Source of the DNA: Paludibacteraceae bacterium
Lineage (GTDB): Bacteria > Bacteroidota > Bacteroidia > Bacteroidales > Paludibacteraceae
Direction of reading: 5' to 3'
Length of the DNA: 64,000 bases
Assembly (NCBI GenBank): GCA_017467185.1
Contig: JAFTSS010000017.1
Location: forward strand, 1-64,000
Below the pieces are notes generated by a model. That model ran no database searches. It worked only from the letters and a program-made list of their open reading frames with translations, and was not told the origin of the DNA. This document shows positions 63,501-64,000 of this stretch, in pieces. The translations under genes and the position numbers were made by a program. Every line of letters starts with the position of its first letter. Position 1 is the stretch's first letter.

Positions 63501-64000
63501 GACAGTTACATCAATTTTATTAAGACCACCAAAAGCATGCGATGCAGAAAAGTCTCCAGATTCAATATTTGGTAAAGTTGCACCATCTTTTGTAGCACTA
63601 CGCCAATAATGACCTTCGCCATCATTATCCTGTTCAATTTCAAAATTAAAATAAAATGAAATCTTTTTTCCTAAAGCATTTTCAGGCGGATAGTAATAGA
63701 ATGTAGCTTTTGCCGCAGTTCCATCATTAACATTTTGAGAAAATTGACCCTCAGTTAAAAAATAACCATCTACAGCAACATAACCATCCTCTTTATTGCC
63801 AGGAGCATTAAAAAACTTAAGCCACTCTTCATCAGTATCACCATGCATATTCATGACAGTAACATCTTTATAACCATCAATTTTAGCTTGAATAATAGAA
63901 CCACTACGCAAAGAAACGTCTTTCGAACTGTTCGTTGGATTATAATAATATACAAATGTTATTTTAAAACGACCTTCTTCTGGTTCATATACAACTTCAG
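54558..64000 (-). CDS. giant T9SS-secreted LamG adhesin-like protein (5' end beyond window)
   Basis: The reading frame is open to the window edge, so this is the last 3146 or so residues. Counting from a TTG at 63911, three LamG/concanavalin-like domains lie near 540-690, 2020-2180 and 2225-2390 (FTIQAWVKHD, FTVEMWINAD, FTIEFWFKAA). Fibronectin-like segments sit near 210-300 and 400-490. A carboxypeptidase-regulatory-like region covers 770-860. A module shared with the next lipoprotein is at about 2627-2745. The last 80 residues are a type A T9SS sorting domain (FTVYPNPADTYIDITFEL ... GNYVVQVKVKENIYTEKLIKL). It should cross the outer membrane by T9SS and be anchored on the surface. Ligand unknown. 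Confidence 0.9.
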   Translation of the reverse strand, partial: EVVYEPEEGRFKITFVYYYNPTNSSKDVSLRSGSIIQAKIDGYKDVTVMNMHGDTDEEWLKFFNAPGNKEDGYVAVDGYFLTEGQFSQNVNDGTAAKATFYYYPPENALGKKISFYFNFEIEQDNDGEGHYWRSATKDGATLPNIESGDFSASHAFGGLNKIDVTVNYKRGSIPVNMFWDGKEFISASITKEEELSASTYDKKIYITLNFSEKVTKTVEFIHTVEGLQNIENFNANYSSDGKVNLSWNLQTGSGKSDFFVIERADNDAFVDPVTITSTLASSTTSYVDDLVEQDLYPSHLYYRITRSTIANVNGWGWNFGKDCFVKTDIKHVEITSAKAELFSGDSDTIKVTWEHNGIGNIWSKDSRFVIVRENHTAGTSQEISGLSYNDIKSCVYYDRAVQQCNTYSYKVYVEPGNKSFITKPYSTEAFTPTKMGYLLSANASKGYFSDRVELDWETTGTYDKFSIFRKIHGTPDSNYKVVKTVDGTSVLTTYKDYDDTAEPGKVYDYKIEGSLQCSDSIIQSNPVYAVGFRTPTGDIYGRVTFENGQAEDSVEVYLESDVQAMGKSLFFNGTTASAIVNNFDALNQANEFTIQAWVKHDKQYGSVIRKADMYEIGFTNAGNIYFTVEGNRVETTDSYANVSEFIHITAQKTADALFIYVNGELVKEMKQTISMTANGNDLQFGGSSFVGYIDEVRFWNRALMATEISADYNRYIVGDERGLVAYYSFNYVVDTEFYDLSYLSSTYEYNEKHGKMINVELSDVIPTNAQLGYRAYTNTSGSYTIRAIPYVGSGTAYTIVPKKGIHQFSPQREDRYISNGAQEHTVNFTDVSSFEVTGTVTYEGGTYPVQGVHFLIDGIQVLDNKNQIVTTNANGEFSIQVPVGTHEVRAAKDGHTFLYDGRICDSDLRDLNYQDRVTGREIIDVTRVKYVGRVAGGTIQEAYPVGHGLSKNNLADNITITLTHQRMGYEMSSTEKTEYFKHELSNRNKLNVDSNRVVYGKETATISVNNETGEFVAYLIPEKFNVKVNVQGHTGIPDDNSEINLTQVFANQYAVNEWVDTVAMGSGDVQYKTIQDSVSYNFSQKFIHRVSPEIEIVQIDAITNEISPYFGAKEIVLSDMLGKTDTVAVYNGNQYLFGKPIFEQGNIYKFKISVFEGYRYNGENTIVDRVPTQDASINFTNNLATETNPEALEVDSVSGIAYYTFQVDGPDLATGIKNMSARVTIETDNGSTSSFAWIPTNNFEAGQAYVLGGNPTGTNFVTGGPTKILTVLRDPPGSNSYAYLEKGTSVSTSSTYSGTVSQSGDTGAEFGFAMQQITWVGVGGGTGTKTVDTETSTTITALHEETYTGKETKATSTTFTTRFQTSDSPEYVGADADVYVGSATNLTFGQTNNISLMSKAQYDTLNNGVEEDLKTPLKAESSDGDWVLVQNDGTNIAQSFSTMFAYTQRHVLDVLIPNLQMVRDQYLMQYSDFSESDIEALQAMANAQDTTFYLSYFAPGHPDFGKSNSDATITDKSHGNPDDITNGPSYMIIYNKGLDNKEGVVVYPDTISFMNQSIKGWEKAIYDNEEAKVNANLLQNYSVQAGTNVEYSESYSGSKTHNSSFEITIGVHVTTTAGGTAATAKARAIIDEELTTTQGGEFESTVEQSHSKGFVLAEEGTDYLTVDVLREKSSNDEYDPGVSGGMVDEDDLAAKDYYSSFVFRTRGGVTSCPYEDAEVTQFYKPGTLLSEATVSMENPVIYAEKDFIENIPTGEPARFTIYMANESEAKEAIWANLKILDASNPNGAKIYMDGTPIGSGRALIIPSGEVLTKTIEVYKGAVLNYDNLQLVLESQCQPSDNTDFYDDIADTLIIHVHYIKSCTDVEILQPRDNWTYNTKLDTTTVDGLNQHYMNVVIGNFDVNYTDFDHIELQYKAASESDDQYKTLMSFYNDSALYNAALQNGMTAEMIKSSDGGNINYRLFMDNLPDQRYNLRAVSVCNIANELVYNMSEISSGIKDMYNPRLFGAAQPADGILSVEDEIRLNFNEPIAEGYLTKNNFQITGVRNGSTTDHSVSVVLDGADDYLATDVVRNLTAKNFTVEMWINADAQDATLFSHGNVNSNIALGITSDNHLTITLNGKTTKSTKAFRYDYGSWAHVAMVYTKEGNVSLYYNYDEILSAQYVGTYSGVGNIVVGCDINAENRFAGKLHNLRVWDVVRSNAELQLNSLAKLSGNEVGLMLYAPMNEAKGSVATDYARSSHLALYGCEWSVPEGYSTMFDGQTGYLALNTSAAVITSDMDFTIEFWFKAAENSKDAVMLSNGEAFGNNFGGSADKFEIGFNSKGILYFANNSQEVVVDGEYADNDWHHIAVTAGRTQGRVQIYVDGLLKSYYEVDNIGSIANAFTYVGARGYQTDMATLVTVDKFFKGAVDEIRIWNLYKTASVVEEYMNKRLDGDEIGLIAYYPFEYYKEWQGSTELDYTLQDQKIPTDPTQTAPLATVEGAVIETMETAPILNQGPVSELMFNYVVNNDALIITLDEPSESIEKTIVTFVADGILDQNGNEIISPIIWTAYIDRNQLKWSQNEWTDSKNLYDEYDFTIDVINNGGSIINYEINNLPTWLSVDPQRNEIGPASVNHVTFTVREDLNVGTYNEVVYLTNEDNVNEPLYINLTVVGDKPQWDVNPSDYKYSMSVFGQMRFNNIFSDDENDILAAFNGAECVGVAQSQYNENVDMWYTMLTIYSNAAQGKALTFRMWDASTSITYQATPSKEIVFRNNAIEGTPDRPIIFDGQSIVYQDIVLNEGWNWVSFNLATSDLADINQALSDGDWSNGDQIKTLNKFADYSENKAKWQNADWSLNNSEMYMIYSTKPQHLSMNGVVIDPTNNPITIKKKEWNYISYLPNKLLPIETALSGYEPQEGDVIKSIDKFAMYSRNNWIGSLEFMEPTVGYMLLNTSSTDKQLVYPTTATTTSYAPSAVAMPNSTNMGIIAFSDQIESGDVLYAIVGGLEQSKAVNVDVSRNTTLQFISVSGEDVGEEIVLVLEKQNGTILTAKQTIPYKANTVVGTIEAPMLIEFDEEKSQNENVTFTVYPNPADTYIDITFELVDVNAVDVSIYDATGALVYESKNQKVVNAVLQHTVNVSSFASGNYVVQVKVKENIYTEKLIKL

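Noticed and set aside
63911-63911. TTG as the start of the giant secreted protein
   Set aside because: The frame stays open to the window edge with protein-like sequence (EVVYEPEEGRFKITFVYYYN), and no signal peptide follows the TTG, so the gene continues outside.

Overview
The window is a stretch of Bacteroidetes (very probably Bacteroidales) chromosome. The evidence is AT-rich DNA, TAnnTTTG promoter boxes with an upstream TTG about 19-20 bp away, mostly leader sequences without Shine-Dalgarno motifs, the Bacteroidetes form of the str-S10-spc-alpha ribosomal locus (no tuf after fusA), GldF, an orphan exosortase, a TRL-like lipoprotein, and a giant protein ending in a type IX secretion (T9SS) C-terminal sorting domain.

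Layout. 0.1-2.2 kb: an RluA-family pseudouridine synthase, a probable 6S RNA with its own promoter and terminator, and two small lipoproteins. 2.2-5.4 kb: a repeat-rich spacer and lon. 5.5-16.8 kb: a polyprenyl-phosphate sugar transferase, tsaC, recJ, an exosortase, tsaD, tamB, a DUF721 gene and a guanine-deaminase-like gene. 17.0-20.4 kb: a minus-strand cluster of poorly known envelope genes (lipase, START-like secreted protein, membrane protein, secreted protein, TRL lipoprotein). 20.5-21.5 kb: a patchwork of dispersed repeats. 21.5-39.9 kb: 33 genes from rpsL to rplQ on the minus strand, with a promoter upstream of rpsL and a strong terminator after rplQ; rpmD and rpmJ are included.

40.0-46.3 kb is the accessory island: two Fic-domain genes (one with an HTH domain and an operator-like palindrome in its promoter, one with a fused VbhA-like antitoxin segment), an ASCH-domain gene, a PIN-GNAT-PUA-like gene, and the wreck of a type I restriction-modification locus (hsdS stub, hsdM with two nonsense codons and a frameshift) containing a REP-associated tyrosine transposase (RAYT). 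The PIN gene starts inside the stop codon of the hsdS stub. The PIN-GNAT-PUA plus ASCH pair is the best candidate in the window for an undescribed system.

46.3-64.0 kb: lpxB, a small membrane protein, surE, gldF, a tandem pair of PagL-like lipid A deacylases in which the first has lost its active-site residues, a REP-array spacer, and an envelope operon read right to left (giant T9SS-secreted LamG protein, lipoprotein sharing a module with it, OmpA-family protein). The giant gene runs off the right edge.

A theme at all scales is repetitive DNA. Unrelated 7-bp words form short tandem arrays between genes, and similar runs lie inside lpxB and tamB reading frames. GGACGC...GCGTCC REP hairpins occur near dispersed repeats, and the RAYT reading frame itself contains a perfect 28-bp palindrome. 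No tRNA, rRNA or CRISPR array was recognised. All family assignments are by eye from motifs; no database search was run.
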